This document shows, piece after piece, positions 15,534 to 26,396 of a stretch of 64,000 bases of DNA (positions are counted from its first letter, which is position 1; each line of letters starts with the position of its first letter). The stretch comes from Aldersonia sp. NBC_00410 (lineage in GTDB: Bacteria > Actinomycetota > Actinomycetes > Mycobacteriales > Mycobacteriaceae). The stretch lies in contig NZ_JAPENM010000009.1 of assembly GCF_026342035.1 (NCBI RefSeq), positions 210,194 to 274,193 on the forward strand. Direction: 5' to 3'. The position numbers were made by a program, and so were the translations under genes. The notes beneath the pieces were generated by a model, which was not told the DNA's origin, did not search any database, and was given only the letters and a program-made list of their open reading frames with translations.

Positions 15534-16496
15534 ATGGCCGACGAAAGCGAGAGCCGGGCCGGCGTCGCGCTCACGCACCTCGATCAACCACTGTTCGACG
15601 GTGCGGACGCGACCAAACGCGACCTGGTCGACTACCTCGACGCGGTCGCGGACCGGATCATCGGCGAGCTGCGCGAGCGGCCGCTCTCGGTGATCAGGGT
15701 CCGGCCCGGACAGGCACCGTTCATGCAGAAGAACGTGCCGAAGTACACCCCGGTTTGGGTGCGGACGGTGCCGATTCGGGCGGCGGCGTCCAAACGCGAG
15801 GTGTCCTACGCGCTGTGCGACGACCGGAAAACCCTGCTGTGGTTCGCCAACCAGCGGTCCGTCGAGTATCACCCGACGCTGACGCGCGTCGATCGCCCGG
15901 ATCGGGTCACCCATCTGGTGCTCGACATCGATCCACCGGCGGGCAACGACGAGTTCGCGCTTGCGGTGGGGGCGGCGCAGCTCGCGCGGCGCGCGTTGAC
16001 CGACAGCGGGCTCGTGGGCGCAGTGAAAACCAGTGGCGCGAAGGGTATTCACGTGATCGTGCCGATCACCACCGAGCACTCCATCGAGGACGCCGCGGCC
16101 GCGACCCGCGCCCTCGCGGCGCGGGCAGAGCGACTCGACCCGGCTCTGGCGACAACGGCATTCGTCAAGGACGATCGGCACGGCAAGGTCTTCATCGACT
16201 CGACCCGCGCGGGTGGCGCGACCGTGGTCGCCGCCTACAGCCCGCGCGTGCGACCCGGCGTCCCCGTGTCGTTTCCGGTGAGTTGGGCCGATCTCGACGC
16301 AATCACGCCGTCCGACTTCACCATTCGCACCGCCACTGCCGCGCTGGGTGAGCGCGACCCATGGGCCGAGCAACTGCCCGCGCCGCAGACGCTGCCCGCG
16401 GACCTGCTCGCCGAGGGGCACACGATCCCCGTCGCCCGGGTCCAGGCAATGCACGAGGGCAAGCGCCGCAAGCGGCAACGCGAACGCGGCGAATAG
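15534..16496 (+). CDS. Stand-alone LigD-type NHEJ polymerase/primase (Prim-PolC-like)
   Basis: A 320-residue archaeo-eukaryotic primase-type polymerase like the polymerase domain of LigD, here without ligase or nuclease domains. TKRDLVDYLDAVADRI and MQKNVPKYTP are phosphate-binding and N-terminal marks. LVLDIDPP holds the catalytic aspartates, TSGAKGIHVIVPI the His of motif II, and HGKVFIDSTR the third acidic motif. Such proteins fill gaps with ribonucleotides in excision repair or end joining (mycobacterial Prim-PolC beside LigC). No ligase or Ku gene is in the window. Confidence 0.85.
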   Translation: MADESESRAGVALTHLDQPLFDGADATKRDLVDYLDAVADRIIGELRERPLSVIRVRPGQAPFMQKNVPKYTPVWVRTVPIRAAASKREVSYALCDDRKTLLWFANQRSVEYHPTLTRVDRPDRVTHLVLDIDPPAGNDEFALAVGAAQLARRALTDSGLVGAVKTSGAKGIHVIVPITTEHSIEDAAAATRALAARAERLDPALATTAFVKDDRHGKVFIDSTRAGGATVVAAYSPRVRPGVPVSFPVSWADLDAITPSDFTIRTATAALGERDPWAEQLPAPQTLPADLLAEGHTIPVARVQAMHEGKRRKRQRERGE

Positions 16497-16505
16497 CGAA
16501 GGGCC

Positions 16506-16865
16506 CTACTTGGCGTCGAGCAGGTCGATGACGAAAACGAGCGTCCGGCCGGACAGGCGGTGTCCGGTGCCGGCCGGGCCGTAGGCCAGTTCCGGCGGGA
16601 TGGTGAGCTGCCGACGGCCGCCCACCTTCATGCCGGGAATGCCGTCCTGCCAACCCTTGATCAGGCCGCGCAGCGGAAACTCGATCGATTCGCCGCGGCT
16701 CCAGGAGGAGTCGAACTCCTCGCCGGTGTCGTATTCGACACCCACGTAGTGCACCTCTACGGTGCCGCCCGGCACAGCCTCGGTGCCATCACCCTCGACC
16801 AGGTCCTTGATCACCAGGTCCGTGGGCGCCGGGCCCTCCTGGAACTCGATTTCCGGCTTCGTCAT
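16506..16865 (-). CDS. FKBP-type peptidyl-prolyl cis-trans isomerase
   Basis: A 119-residue single-domain FKBP, cytoplasmic as no signal is present. It shows GGTVEVHYVGVEYDTGEEFD, the active-site GLIKGWQDGIPGMKVGGRR and PPELAYGPAG followed by LVFVIDLLDAK. Folding of proline-limited peptides is the family role. It lies 26 bases downstream of gltA on the same strand and is probably co-transcribed with it, a common actinobacterial arrangement. Confidence 0.92.
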   Translation of the reverse strand: MTKPEIEFQEGPAPTDLVIKDLVEGDGTEAVPGGTVEVHYVGVEYDTGEEFDSSWSRGESIEFPLRGLIKGWQDGIPGMKVGGRRQLTIPPELAYGPAGTGHRLSGRTLVFVIDLLDAK

Positions 16866-16891
16866 CGAAATACTCCTCGAGTCGGTTCGGT

Positions 16892-18187
<1,296 letters not shown>

Positions 18188-18339
18188 GGGTTAATCCCTC
18201 TCAGGCTCGAACTGTGGTCACGTACGCGATCGGCGCAAGTGCAGTCCTTTCAAACGCTAGTCGTTTTATCTCTGCGACGCCCGGGGAGGGGTCGCTTGCG
18301 AACCTCGCTGTGATCCCGACCACGAGGTCGGAAACGCGG

Positions 18340-19293
18340 CTACAGCGCCTGGATCCCCCAGCGACCGGTCCAGGTCTGCCCGGGGTCGAGCACGATCAGG
18401 TCGATACCGGTGTTGAACGCGTCCGGCGGACAGGTCATCGGCTCCACCGCAAGCGCCCGTCCCCGACCCGGATAGGCCTGGTCGTTGGCCGGATCGGCGA
18501 TGAATACCTGCACCCAGCGGAATGCGGAATCCGTCCACAGCGCGGCCACTGTGCCGTCCGGCGCGCTCAGCACGCTGCGCGCCAGACCGTCCGCGTCCGG
18601 CACCAGTCCACCCAACGGGACGTCGAGGCCGATCCCGGCAAGCGCACGGGCCTCGCGGAAATCGAGGTCGGTTCCGCGCACGGGCTCCGAAATCCCCGCG
18701 GGGAGGCTCCGCTGCGAATCCAGCGGTAGTCGCACGGTGGCCGGAACGAGGAATGTGCATTCGTCCAGTGCTGCGTCGCCGGCCCGCAGGAAAGCGTGCA
18801 CGCCCAGCCCGAACGGTGCGTGCGTATCGCCGATGTTGGTTGCGGTGTGCGTGACGGACAGCCCGTTGTCGGTGAGTTCGTGGGTGACTGTGAGGTGAAT
18901 CGGGTAGGTCCAGCCGGCGGTCCGGCCAACCTCGATGGACTGGGTGACCGCATTGTCGGTGTGGCTTTCGAGCTGCCATTCCCGCCTGCGCACCAGCCCG
19001 TGAATCGCGTTGTGCCGCGCCGGTTCGGTGATTTCGAGGTGGTGGGCTTCGCCTTCGAAGACAAAGCTGCCGTCGCGGATGCGGTTCGGCCACGGCGCGA
19101 GGACGAGCCCCGCGGACAGCGGCGGTTTCTCGCCTGCGGTCCACGATTCGGTCAGCGCGGCCGGGTCGCCGTCGTCCATCATGCATTCGAGCATTCGCAG
19201 CGCCGCCCCGGTGGAGACCACCTCCGCGCGGTAGGGACCGCCCTCGATCCGGTAAGTCCGCACGCCCGACGCAGTGTCGACCTGCTCAGTCAT
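18340..19293 (-). CDS. Aldose 1-epimerase family protein
   Basis: A 317-residue galactose mutarotase-like protein. LAPWPNRIRDGSFVFEG, HNAIHGLVRRREW (with the substrate-binding His), GLGVHAFLRAG and AVEPMTCPPDAFNTG (with the catalytic Glu) are typical of the YihR/actinobacterial aldose epimerase branch. It interconverts sugar anomers, and the sugar is unknown. The ATG giving MTEQVDT was selected over an upstream in-frame extension. It is transcribed towards gltA, with a 152-base gap that contains the gltA promoter. Confidence 0.85.
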   Translation of the reverse strand: MTEQVDTASGVRTYRIEGGPYRAEVVSTGAALRMLECMMDDGDPAALTESWTAGEKPPLSAGLVLAPWPNRIRDGSFVFEGEAHHLEITEPARHNAIHGLVRRREWQLESHTDNAVTQSIEVGRTAGWTYPIHLTVTHELTDNGLSVTHTATNIGDTHAPFGLGVHAFLRAGDAALDECTFLVPATVRLPLDSQRSLPAGISEPVRGTDLDFREARALAGIGLDVPLGGLVPDADGLARSVLSAPDGTVAALWTDSAFRWVQVFIADPANDQAYPGRGRALAVEPMTCPPDAFNTGIDLIVLDPGQTWTGRWGIQAL

Positions 19294-19458
19294 GAGCACA
19301 GTCTGCCCCGACCCGCCGGTCCGCGCCGGGTAATCGCGGGCGAAACAGCAACCGCGGACGGCGCGCATCGCCGGAGCCGTCAGCAGCGGTTATCCCAGAT
19401 GACCGCGACGGTCTCGCTGCGTAGTCTGATAGCGACTCCAACTACGAAGGACACTTAT

Positions 19459-20301
19459 ATGACCGCCACGGTCACTCCCGAGGCCGAACGGGCCATCTCC
19501 GACATTGCGCAGCGCCACGGTATCTCCCAGGAAGCGGTGCTCGCCATGCTCTACGCCGTCAATTCGGGTGGCGGCACAATGGCGCAGTTCTCCATTCCCG
19601 AACTTGGCGGCTCCGGCCAGTGGATGCAGGGCGGGATGACAATGGTCGGCAACATGTTCGACAACGCGCTCAAAGCGCGAGTCGACTCGTTGTGCGCCGA
19701 ACTGTCCGGGTTGCTTGCCACCACAACGGTGTTCCCGCCGGCGTCCTCCGGCAATTTCGGTGGCTTCACCGCAGGGAACTGGTGGCCCGCCGACCTCGGC
19801 GTACCGAGTTCGACCGGCGGCCAGAACGATTCGCGCTACGCCGTGTTCCCCGGAACCCGCCGTCTCGCCATTCAGACCAACGGCGTAACAAGGGTTTTCG
19901 ACACGGGTAACCATCAGATCGGCGGTGTGCAGCAACAGCAGGGCGGCGCGTACGGCACACTGTCGTTCAGCAGCCAGTTCGGCACTTTCGATATTTCGAG
20001 CCTGACCGAGCTGACCTCGCAACAGGTCTCCGACACCCCCGTCGCGGCACCCGAGCCCGACTACGCTCCCCAGTCGAACTTCGCTCCCGCCGAGCAGAAC
20101 TACGCGCCCGCCGAGCAGAACTATGCGCCCGCCGAGCAGAACTACTCTCCGTACGCTTCGGCTCCGTCCGGCTCTGGGCCCTCCGGGGACAGCGACGCGA
20201 TCTTCGCGGCGATCGAGTCGCTTGCCGGGCTGCACCAGCGCGGCATCCTCTCCGACGAGGAATTCGCCACCAAGAAGGCCGAGTTGCTGGGCCGAATCTG
20301 A
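19459..20301 (+). CDS. SHOCT domain protein with tandem heptapeptide repeats
   Basis: A 280-residue cytoplasmic-looking protein of unknown function. Residues 1-190 form a novel-looking glycine-rich region (AVLAMLYAVNSGGGTMAQF, GGSGQWMQGGM). Residues 197-232 are a low-complexity linker with NYAPAEQ-type heptads repeated three times. Residues 246-279 are a SHOCT domain (AAIESLAGLHQRGILSDEEF, KKAELL), a short oligomerisation or docking helix pair. The ATG lies about 14 bases after GAAGGA. It is convergent with an MFS gene. Confidence 0.7.
   Translation: MTATVTPEAERAISDIAQRHGISQEAVLAMLYAVNSGGGTMAQFSIPELGGSGQWMQGGMTMVGNMFDNALKARVDSLCAELSGLLATTTVFPPASSGNFGGFTAGNWWPADLGVPSSTGGQNDSRYAVFPGTRRLAIQTNGVTRVFDTGNHQIGGVQQQQGGAYGTLSFSSQFGTFDISSLTELTSQQVSDTPVAAPEPDYAPQSNFAPAEQNYAPAEQNYAPAEQNYSPYASAPSGSGPSGDSDAIFAAIESLAGLHQRGILSDEEFATKKAELLGRI
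20080..20142 (+). repeat. Three 21-bp tandem repeats in the SHOCT gene
   Basis: Three consecutive 21-base units, each ending gcgcccgccgagcagaac or a near variant, encode the heptads FAPAEQN and YAPAEQN. The repeat number could vary between strains through slippage. Confidence 0.85.
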
Positions 20302-20311
20302 TGTGACGCGG

Positions 20312-21583
20312 TCATCCTCGCGACCGCGGCCGTGCGACGCGGTAGCGCACGAACGCGGGGATGGCCGCGGCGGCGATCAGCACGCCGATCACCGTGAGCA
20401 CACCACCGCCCGCCGCGGCGACGGCTGTGCCGAGGCTCGCCGCAGCAACACCGTGCAGGACATCGCCGATCCGCGGCCCGCCCGCGACGACCACGATGAA
20501 CACTCCCTGCAACCGGCCGCGATGCTCGTCGGTGGCGACCTCCTGCAGCATCGTCGAGCGGAACGCCGCGGAAACCATGTCCGCTGCGCCGCCGAACGCC
20601 AGGAACGCCAGCGCGATCCACAGCCCCGTGTTCGACCCGTCCGGACTCGACAGCCCGACTGCCACACCGAAACCGGTCATCGCGACACCCCACGCCACGA
20701 TGCACACGATCACCGCGAGGCCCTGGCGCCGGATCCGCGGCAGCCACCCGGAGAACACCCCGCCGAAGACCGCGCCGGCCGACATCGCGGCGTACAGCAG
20801 ACCTAGCGCCAGTCCGCCCTCGACGGGGTCGCCGAACGTCTCGTGCGCGATCTGCGGGAACAGCGCTCGCGGCATTCCGAACACCATCGCGATGATGTCG
20901 ACCACGAACGAGGCGAGCAGCACGCGCTGGGTCGCGAGGTAGGCGAAACCCTCGGCCACTTCCTTCCATCCTGCCCGGCGCGAGGCCCCCGTGGGCGGCA
21001 CTGCGGGCAGCCGGTAGGCAACCCACAGCGTAGCGAGCAGCGCAATCGTGTCGATCAAATACAGCGTCGACAGGCCGATCACCGGGATGAGCACGCCGGC
21101 GAGCACCGGCCCGACGATGGCGCCGAACTGCACGAGCGTCATGTTCAGCGAGTTCGCGGCGGGCAGTTCGTGACCGGGCAAAATCCGCGGCAGGATCGCA
21201 CTGCGCGTCGGCTGATTGACCGCGAAGCACGCTTGCTGCGCGGCGAGCAACACCAGCACCAGCCACACGTTGTCGACGCCGAGCGCCGCCTGTATCCAGA
21301 AGGCCAGTGAGGTCAGTCCGAGCCCGAAACTGGTGATCAGCATCAGGACGCGGCGGTCCATCACGTCCGCCAGCGCGCCGCCCCAGAGACCGAACACGAT
21401 CAGCGGCACCAGCGCGAATGCCCCGGCCAGGCCGACGAACCCGGAACTGCGGGTGATCTCGAAAATCTGTTGCGGCACCGCGACGATGGACAGCTGCGCA
21501 CCGATGACCGTGACGACCGACGACAGCCACAACCGGCGAAAATCCGGATTGCGTAGCGGTGTGGTGTCGGCGAGCAGGCTCAC
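20312..21583 (-). CDS. MFS transporter (EntS/YfmO-like)
   Basis: A 423-residue major facilitator with about 12 membrane segments. Near the N-terminus are [20 protein letters not shown] and [14 protein letters not shown], the latter being the conserved loop 2-3 motif. This DHA3-like group exports drugs, siderophores or macrolides. The GTG at 21581-21583 overlaps the pdxH stop (GTGA). A second GTG eight codons earlier is also possible. The operon with pdxH may simply reflect read-through. Substrate is unknown. Confidence 0.82.
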   Translation of the reverse strand: MSLLADTTPLRNPDFRRLWLSSVVTVIGAQLSIVAVPQQIFEITRSSGFVGLAGAFALVPLIVFGLWGGALADVMDRRVLMLITSFGLGLTSLAFWIQAALGVDNVWLVLVLLAAQQACFAVNQPTRSAILPRILPGHELPAANSLNMTLVQFGAIVGPVLAGVLIPVIGLSTLYLIDTIALLATLWVAYRLPAVPPTGASRRAGWKEVAEGFAYLATQRVLLASFVVDIIAMVFGMPRALFPQIAHETFGDPVEGGLALGLLYAAMSAGAVFGGVFSGWLPRIRRQGLAVIVCIVAWGVAMTGFGVAVGLSSPDGSNTGLWIALAFLAFGGAADMVSAAFRSTMLQEVATDEHRGRLQGVFIVVVAGGPRIGDVLHGVAAASLGTAVAAAGGGVLTVIGVLIAAAAIPAFVRYRVARPRSRG

Positions 21584-22275
21584 GGTTGCAGCCGGACGGC
21601 GGACCACCGGCCGGTCGCGTCCATCGTGGTGCGGATCCGGTTGTGCATCCGGTTCGCGCGGCCCTGCCAGAACTCGACACTGCCCGGTCGCAGCAGATAG
21701 CCACCCCAGTTCGGGGGAACCGGCACCGGCCCGTCACCGAACCGTGCGCTCACCTGGGCGAGCGCGCGTTCCAGGTCGTCTCGCCCACCCGCGGGCCGCG
21801 ATTGCTGCGATGCCCAGGCACCGAGTTGCGATCCGCGCGGACGAGTGCCCCAGTACTCGGCGGTCTGCTCGACGGACACCTTGCGCACGACGCCGCGCAG
21901 TGTCACCTGACGCCCGATCAGCGGCCAGGTGAACGTTGCCGAAGCGTGCGGAGTCGCAGCGAGCTGGCGTGCCTTGTCCGAGTCGTAGTTAGTGTAGAAA
22001 GTGATGCCTTCCTCGGTCACGCCCTTGCACAACACCGTTCGGGTGGCAGGCCATCCCCGCTCGTCGACTGTGCCGAGCACCATCGCATTCGGTTCCACCA
22101 CCGATGCCGCCACGGCGTCGTGCATCCAGCGGCGCAGCAGCGATTCCCAGCCGTCGACGAGCCACGATTCGTCGAGATCGTGGACGCCGCGGTAGTCCTT
22201 GCGCATTCCGGCGAGGTCGGGTGCACCGGTGAACTCACCGGTCGCCGCGGCGTCGCCCAGCGCCCCGTCTTCCAT
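21580..22275 (-). CDS. pdxH: Pyridoxamine 5'-phosphate oxidase
   Basis: A 231-residue FMN enzyme that oxidises pyridoxine or pyridoxamine phosphate to pyridoxal phosphate. [15 protein letters not shown] and [14 protein letters not shown] are the hallmark FMN and substrate-binding motifs, and the chain ends in the conserved RLQP. The ATG giving MEDGALGD was chosen, and GMRKDYRG follows 26 residues later as in homologues. It is transcribed divergently from citA (123 bases between starts) and overlaps the MFS gene downstream by 4 bases. Confidence 0.92.
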   Translation of the reverse strand: MEDGALGDAAATGEFTGAPDLAGMRKDYRGVHDLDESWLVDGWESLLRRWMHDAVAASVVEPNAMVLGTVDERGWPATRTVLCKGVTEEGITFYTNYDSDKARQLAATPHASATFTWPLIGRQVTLRGVVRKVSVEQTAEYWGTRPRGSQLGAWASQQSRPAGGRDDLERALAQVSARFGDGPVPVPPNWGGYLLRPGSVEFWQGRANRMHNRIRTTMDATGRWSAVRLQP

Positions 22276-22334
22276 CCGCACAGCCCAGACGCTACTCCCG
22301 GGTATCGTGGCGATAAGGTGCAGGTGATCAGCTG

Positions 22335-22353
22335 TGGCGCCGGTATGGCGCCA
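22335..22353. promoter_or_regulatory. Inverted repeat in the citA leader
   Basis: TGGCGCC-N5-GGCGCCA sits about 46 bases before the citA ATG, between divergent pdxH and citA. It could be an operator or an mRNA hairpin. No matching regulator is visible. Confidence 0.35.
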
Positions 22354-22398
22354 TGTTCCCCGACGCGCGTGGAACGGCAGAAGGAGAAGGTTCGCCAC

Positions 22399-23526
22399 AT
22401 GGCCGACAACGCCACCATTCCCAAGGACTTCGTACCAGGCCTCGCGGGCGTGCTCGCGTTCACCACCGAGATTGCCGAACCCGACCGGGACGGCGGCGCG
22501 CTGCGCTATCGCGGCGTGAACATCGAGGATCTCGTCGCCGAGCGCGTCGAGTTCGGCGATGTCTGGGCGCTGTTGGTCGACGGCAAGTTCGGCACGGGCC
22601 TCCCGCCCGCCGAGCCGTTCCCGCTGCCGATCCACACCGGCGACGTCCGGGTCGACGTGCAGGCCGGCCTCGCGATGCTCGCCCCGATCTGGGGCTACCA
22701 GCCGCTGCTCGACATCGACGACGACACCGCCCGCGAGCAGCTCGCCCGCGCCTCGGTGATGGCGCTGTCCTATGTCGCGCAGTCGGCGCGCGGGATCTAC
22801 CAGCCCGCGGTACCGCAGAAGGTCATCGACGAGTGCAACACCGTGACATCCCGGTTCATGACCCGCTGGAAGGGCGATCCGGATCCGCGGCACACCGAGG
22901 CGATCGACGCTTACTGGGTGTCCGCTGCCGAGCACGGCATGAATGCCTCCACCTTCACCGCCCGCGTCATCGCCTCCACCGGCGCAGACGTCGCCGCCTC
23001 GCTGTCCGGCGCGATCGGCGCGATGTCGGGACCGCTGCACGGCGGCGCCCCGGCCCGCGTGCTGCCGATGATCGAGGAAGTCGAAAAGACCGGTGACGCA
23101 AGCAGTCTGGTGAAGGGCATCCTGGACCGCAAGGAAAAGCTGATGGGCTTCGGGCACCGGGTGTACCGCGCCGAGGACCCGCGTGCCAGGGTGCTGCGCG
23201 CGACCGCGAAGCGGCTCGACGCGCCGCGCTACGAGGCCGCTTCCGCACTCGAGCAGGCCGCGCTCACCGAGCTTCGCGACCGTCGTCCCGACCGGGCGAT
23301 CGAGACGAACGTCGAGTTCTGGGCGGCAGTCATTCTCGACTTCGCCGAGGTCCCGGCGCACATGATGCCCGCGATGTTCACGTGTGGCCGCACCGCAGGC
23401 TGGTGCGCGCACATCCTCGAGCAGAAGCGGCTCGGCAAGCTCGTTCGCCCGGCGGCCCTTTACATCGGTCCGGGACCGCGCACCCCGGACACCGTCGAGG
23501 GCTGGGAGCTGGTCAACCGCGGCTGA
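22399..23526 (+). CDS. citA: Citrate synthase 2 (CitA type)
   Basis: A 375-residue citrate synthase, shorter than GltA and of the CitA (Rv0889c) type. The active-site His residues are in [11 protein letters not shown] and [16 protein letters not shown], and the Asp region is [13 protein letters not shown], where the usual Asp-Phe reads Glu-Phe. That substitution is characteristic of citA-type or 2-methylcitrate-related sequences, so its true acyl-CoA preference is uncertain. GAAGGAGAAGG precedes the ATG. It ends at a strong hairpin. Confidence 0.87.
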   Translation: MADNATIPKDFVPGLAGVLAFTTEIAEPDRDGGALRYRGVNIEDLVAERVEFGDVWALLVDGKFGTGLPPAEPFPLPIHTGDVRVDVQAGLAMLAPIWGYQPLLDIDDDTAREQLARASVMALSYVAQSARGIYQPAVPQKVIDECNTVTSRFMTRWKGDPDPRHTEAIDAYWVSAAEHGMNASTFTARVIASTGADVAASLSGAIGAMSGPLHGGAPARVLPMIEEVEKTGDASSLVKGILDRKEKLMGFGHRVYRAEDPRARVLRATAKRLDAPRYEAASALEQAALTELRDRRPDRAIETNVEFWAAVILDFAEVPAHMMPAMFTCGRTAGWCAHILEQKRLGKLVRPAALYIGPGPRTPDTVEGWELVNRG

Positions 23527-23548
23527 ATCACCCGCTCGCGCACCGATG

Positions 23549-23581
23549 GTCTCCCCTCCGCCACACCGGCGGAGGGGAGAC
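23549..23581. terminator. Bidirectional terminator after citA
   Basis: A perfect 14-bp stem (GTCTCCCCTCCGCC and its complement) with a 5-base loop ACACC is followed by GTTTCTGTTG on the + strand. It separates the convergent ends of citA and the first monooxygenase gene. Confidence 0.85.
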
Positions 23582-23594
23582 GTTTCTGTTGCGC

Positions 23595-24935
23595 CTACGC
23601 CGTCGCCTGCGCGGTGGCGAACCGGCTGCCTGCATCCGCGAGACCGAAGTGCCCGCGCAGCGTGGTGGCGGTGTACTCGGTGCGGAACAGGCCGCGCTGC
23701 TGCAGGATCGGAACCACGCGGTCGACGAAGTCCTCCAGTCCGCCCGGCAGGTACGGCGGCATGACGTTGAAGCCATCCGCCGCGCGTTCGGTGAACCACA
23801 GCTCGATCTCGTCGGCCACCTGCTCCGGCGTGCCAACGATCGTGCGATGCCCGCGTCCGCCGGCGAGCAGACCGATCAGCTCGCGCACGGTGTGCTTGCC
23901 GTCCCCGGCGAGGTCCTGCACCAGCTGGAGGCGGCTCTTCTGGCCGTCGAAATCCTCGACCGATGGCAACGCGGGCAGTGGGAAGTCGAGCGAATCCTCG
24001 TCGAGTTCGACGCCGACAATGCGGGAAAGCTGCTCGAGCGCGAATTCCGTCGATTTCAGATCATTGAAGGACTGTTCCAGCGCCCGTGCCTCCTCCTCCG
24101 TGTCCGCGATGAACGGATAGAAGCCGGGAAGGATTTTCAGCTCGTCGGCGCTACGGCCGGCCTTCACCACACGCGCCTTCAGATCGCGGTAAAACTCCTG
24201 CCCCTGTTCGAGGGTGTACTGCGCGGTGAACACAGCCTCCGCGTAGCGAGCCGCGAAATCCTTTCCGGTCTCCGAGGATCCGGCCTGCACGAGCAGTGGA
24301 CGCCCCTGTAAGGACCTCGGTGAGCTGAGCGGACCCCGAACGCGGAAGTGTGCACCGTCATGGTCGATGGGGTGCAGTTTGTCCGGGTCGGCAAAGACGC
24401 CGGACTCGACGTCCAACCGCAACGCGTCGTCCTCCCAGCTGTCCCACAGTTCGAGCGCGACATCGATGAATTCGGCTCCACGCTCATATCTTTCGCTGTG
24501 CGTTGGTAGCGCGTCGAGCCCAAAGTTCGCAGCCTCTTCGGGCTGGTGACCGGTAACGATGTTCCAGCCCGCCCGCCCGCCGCTGATGTGGTCGAGCGTC
24601 GCGAACCTACGCGCCGTCGTGTACGGATCGGAGTACGTGGTCGACGCGGTCCCGATCAAGCCGATCCGCTCGGTGGCCACCGCGATCGCCGAGAGCAGCG
24701 TGACCGGATCGAGAAGAAATAGCGAGTTGTGCTTGATCCGGGAATCGACCTGTAAGGCGTCGGCGAAGAACAGCGAATCCAACTTCCCGCGCTCCGCGAT
24801 CCGGCCGAGATTCTGGTAGTGCGCGACGTTGAGCACGTCACTCGCCGTGGTCAGCGGGTGACGCCATGCGGCCTCGTGCTGCCCGACGCCCCAGAGGAAG
24901 GCATTGAGATGAAGTTGTCTATTCGACCGAGACAT
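23595..24935 (-). CDS. FMN-dependent monooxygenase (NtaA/SnaA/DszA family), copy 1
   Basis: A 446-residue luciferase-fold flavin monooxygenase. Family marks are [19 protein letters not shown] near the N-terminus, [20 protein letters not shown] and [19 protein letters not shown]. These enzymes use FMNH2 and oxygen to oxidise sulfur or nitrogen compounds (dibenzothiophene sulfone, nitrilotriacetate). It is the last gene of a leftward ABC-transporter operon, 94 bases after its paralogue, with a long hairpin between. No flavin reductase gene is present, so FMNH2 must come from elsewhere. The ATG at 24933-24935 begins MSRSNRQ. Confidence 0.88.
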   Translation of the reverse strand: MSRSNRQLHLNAFLWGVGQHEAAWRHPLTTASDVLNVAHYQNLGRIAERGKLDSLFFADALQVDSRIKHNSLFLLDPVTLLSAIAVATERIGLIGTASTTYSDPYTTARRFATLDHISGGRAGWNIVTGHQPEEAANFGLDALPTHSERYERGAEFIDVALELWDSWEDDALRLDVESGVFADPDKLHPIDHDGAHFRVRGPLSSPRSLQGRPLLVQAGSSETGKDFAARYAEAVFTAQYTLEQGQEFYRDLKARVVKAGRSADELKILPGFYPFIADTEEEARALEQSFNDLKSTEFALEQLSRIVGVELDEDSLDFPLPALPSVEDFDGQKSRLQLVQDLAGDGKHTVRELIGLLAGGRGHRTIVGTPEQVADEIELWFTERAADGFNVMPPYLPGGLEDFVDRVVPILQQRGLFRTEYTATTLRGHFGLADAGSRFATAQATA

Positions 24936-24969
24936 ATTGGAAACTCTTTCTACGCGTATACCAAATGCA

Positions 24970-24999
24970 CACGGGAGGACGAAGATTCGCCCTCCCGTG
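24970..24999. repeat. Intercistronic hairpin between paralogous monooxygenase genes
   Basis: CACGGGAGG at 24970-24978 pairs with CCTCCCGTG at 24991-24999. An inner CGA/TCG extension closes an AGAT loop across one mismatch. No U-run follows on the minus strand, so mRNA processing or partial termination between the two genes is more likely than full termination. Confidence 0.75.
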
Positions 25000-25029
25000 C
25001 GTATTCCACCTCCCGACTCAGAGCAGGAG

Positions 25030-26379
25030 TCAGGCCGTTGTCGCCTCCGCACGCGCCGCGGCGAACTGGTTGTCCAGCTCACCCAGCCCGTAGTGGCCCC
25101 GCAGCGTCGTCGACGTGTAGTCGTCGCGGAACAAGCCGCGCTGCTGCAGGATCGGCACCACGCGGTCGACGAAGTCCTCGAGCCCACCCGGCAGGTACGG
25201 CGGCATGATGTTGAAGCCATCCGCCGCGCCCTCGGTGAACCACTGCTCCAATTCGTCGGCAACCTGCTCGGGGGTGCCCGCGAACGTCCGGTGTCCGCGT
25301 CCGCCACCGAGCAGTCCGATCAGCTCGCGCACGGTGAGCTTGCCGTCGCCGGCGAGATCCTTCACGAGCTGGTAGCGGCTCTTGTGGCCCTCGATCTGCT
25401 CGATCGGCGGCAAGGGCGGGAGCGGCGCGTCCAGCGAGTGTTCGGTGAGGTCTACGCCGAGGATGTTGGACAGCTGGCGCAGCGAATATTCCGGCGAGAT
25501 GAGATCGGTGAAGGACTGCTCCAGCGCCCGTGCCTCCTCGGCCGTGTCCGCGATGAACGGCACGATGCCCGGGAGCACCTTCAGATCGTCGGCGCTGCGG
25601 CCTGCCTTCACCACACGCGCCTTGAGGTCGCGATAGAACGCCTGGCCCTGTTCGAGCGTGCGTTGCGCGGTGAACACCGCCTCCGCGTAGCGGGCCGCGA
25701 AGTCCTTACCGCTCTCCGACGACCCGGCCTGCACGAGCAGCGGACGCCCCTGCACCGATCGCGGCGAGTTCAGCGGACCGCGGATCCGGAAGTGCTCACC
25801 ATTGTGATCGATGGTGTGTACCTTGTCCGGATTCGCGAAGATGCCCGACTCGACGTCGAGGCGCACCGCGTCGTCCTCCCAGCTGTCCCACAGCTCGAGG
25901 GTGACGTCGACGAACTCGGTTGCCCGGTCGTATCTTCCGGCGTGCAGCGGGGTGCCGTCGAGTCCGAAGTTGACAGCCTCGTCGGCACCGGCCGAGGTGA
26001 CGATGTTCCACCCCGCCCGGCCGGCACTGATGTGGTCGAGCGAGGTGAACTTGCGCGCCGTGGTGTACGGATCGGAGTAGGTGGTCGACGAGGTCGCGAT
26101 CAACCCGACCCGTTCGGTAACGGTGGCAATCGCGGAGAGCAGCGTCACCGGCTCGAAGATGGCCTGCACATTGTTCTTGACCCGAGGACCGACGGCGAGA
26201 CCATCGGCGAAGAAGACCGAATCGAGTTTGCCGCGCTCCGCTATCCGGCCCAGGTTCTGGTAATGCACGACGTCGAGCGCGTTACTCGGCGTGGTGCGCG
26301 GGTGCCGCCACGCCGCCTCATGATGACCAACACCCATGAGGAAGGCGTTGAGATGAAACTGCTTGTTGGACTGTGACAT
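25030..26379 (-). CDS. FMN-dependent monooxygenase (NtaA/SnaA/DszA family), copy 2
   Basis: A 449-residue paralogue of the gene downstream, colinear throughout ([77 protein letters not shown]). The pair arose by tandem duplication and probably differs in substrate, since the FGLDAL/FGLDGT and DSRIKHN/GPRVKNN segments differ. It starts 17 bases after the permease stop, inside the organosulfur-type operon. Expected reaction is oxygenation or desulfonation of an imported compound with FMNH2. Confidence 0.88.
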   Translation of the reverse strand: MSQSNKQFHLNAFLMGVGHHEAAWRHPRTTPSNALDVVHYQNLGRIAERGKLDSVFFADGLAVGPRVKNNVQAIFEPVTLLSAIATVTERVGLIATSSTTYSDPYTTARKFTSLDHISAGRAGWNIVTSAGADEAVNFGLDGTPLHAGRYDRATEFVDVTLELWDSWEDDAVRLDVESGIFANPDKVHTIDHNGEHFRIRGPLNSPRSVQGRPLLVQAGSSESGKDFAARYAEAVFTAQRTLEQGQAFYRDLKARVVKAGRSADDLKVLPGIVPFIADTAEEARALEQSFTDLISPEYSLRQLSNILGVDLTEHSLDAPLPPLPPIEQIEGHKSRYQLVKDLAGDGKLTVRELIGLLGGGRGHRTFAGTPEQVADELEQWFTEGAADGFNIMPPYLPGGLEDFVDRVVPILQQRGLFRDDYTSTTLRGHYGLGELDNQFAAARAEATTA

Positions 26380-26396
26380 TGAGCTAGGACTCTTTC

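Noticed and set aside
21580..23799. A 739-codon minus-strand frame that runs through citA into pdxH
   Set aside because: Its first two thirds are antisense to citA and low-complexity. Only the last 231 codons match PdxH.
24970..24999. Rho-independent terminator between the monooxygenases
   Set aside because: The stem is strong but no U-run follows on the coding strand, so it is listed as a hairpin only.
23595..25307. A longer (570-codon) version of monooxygenase copy 1
   Set aside because: The extra N-terminus is an out-of-frame reading of copy 2. The ATG at 24935 begins at the family N-terminus.
23595..26379. An assembly artefact duplicating one monooxygenase gene
   Set aside because: The copies differ at many residues and in flanking sequence, so this is an old true duplication.
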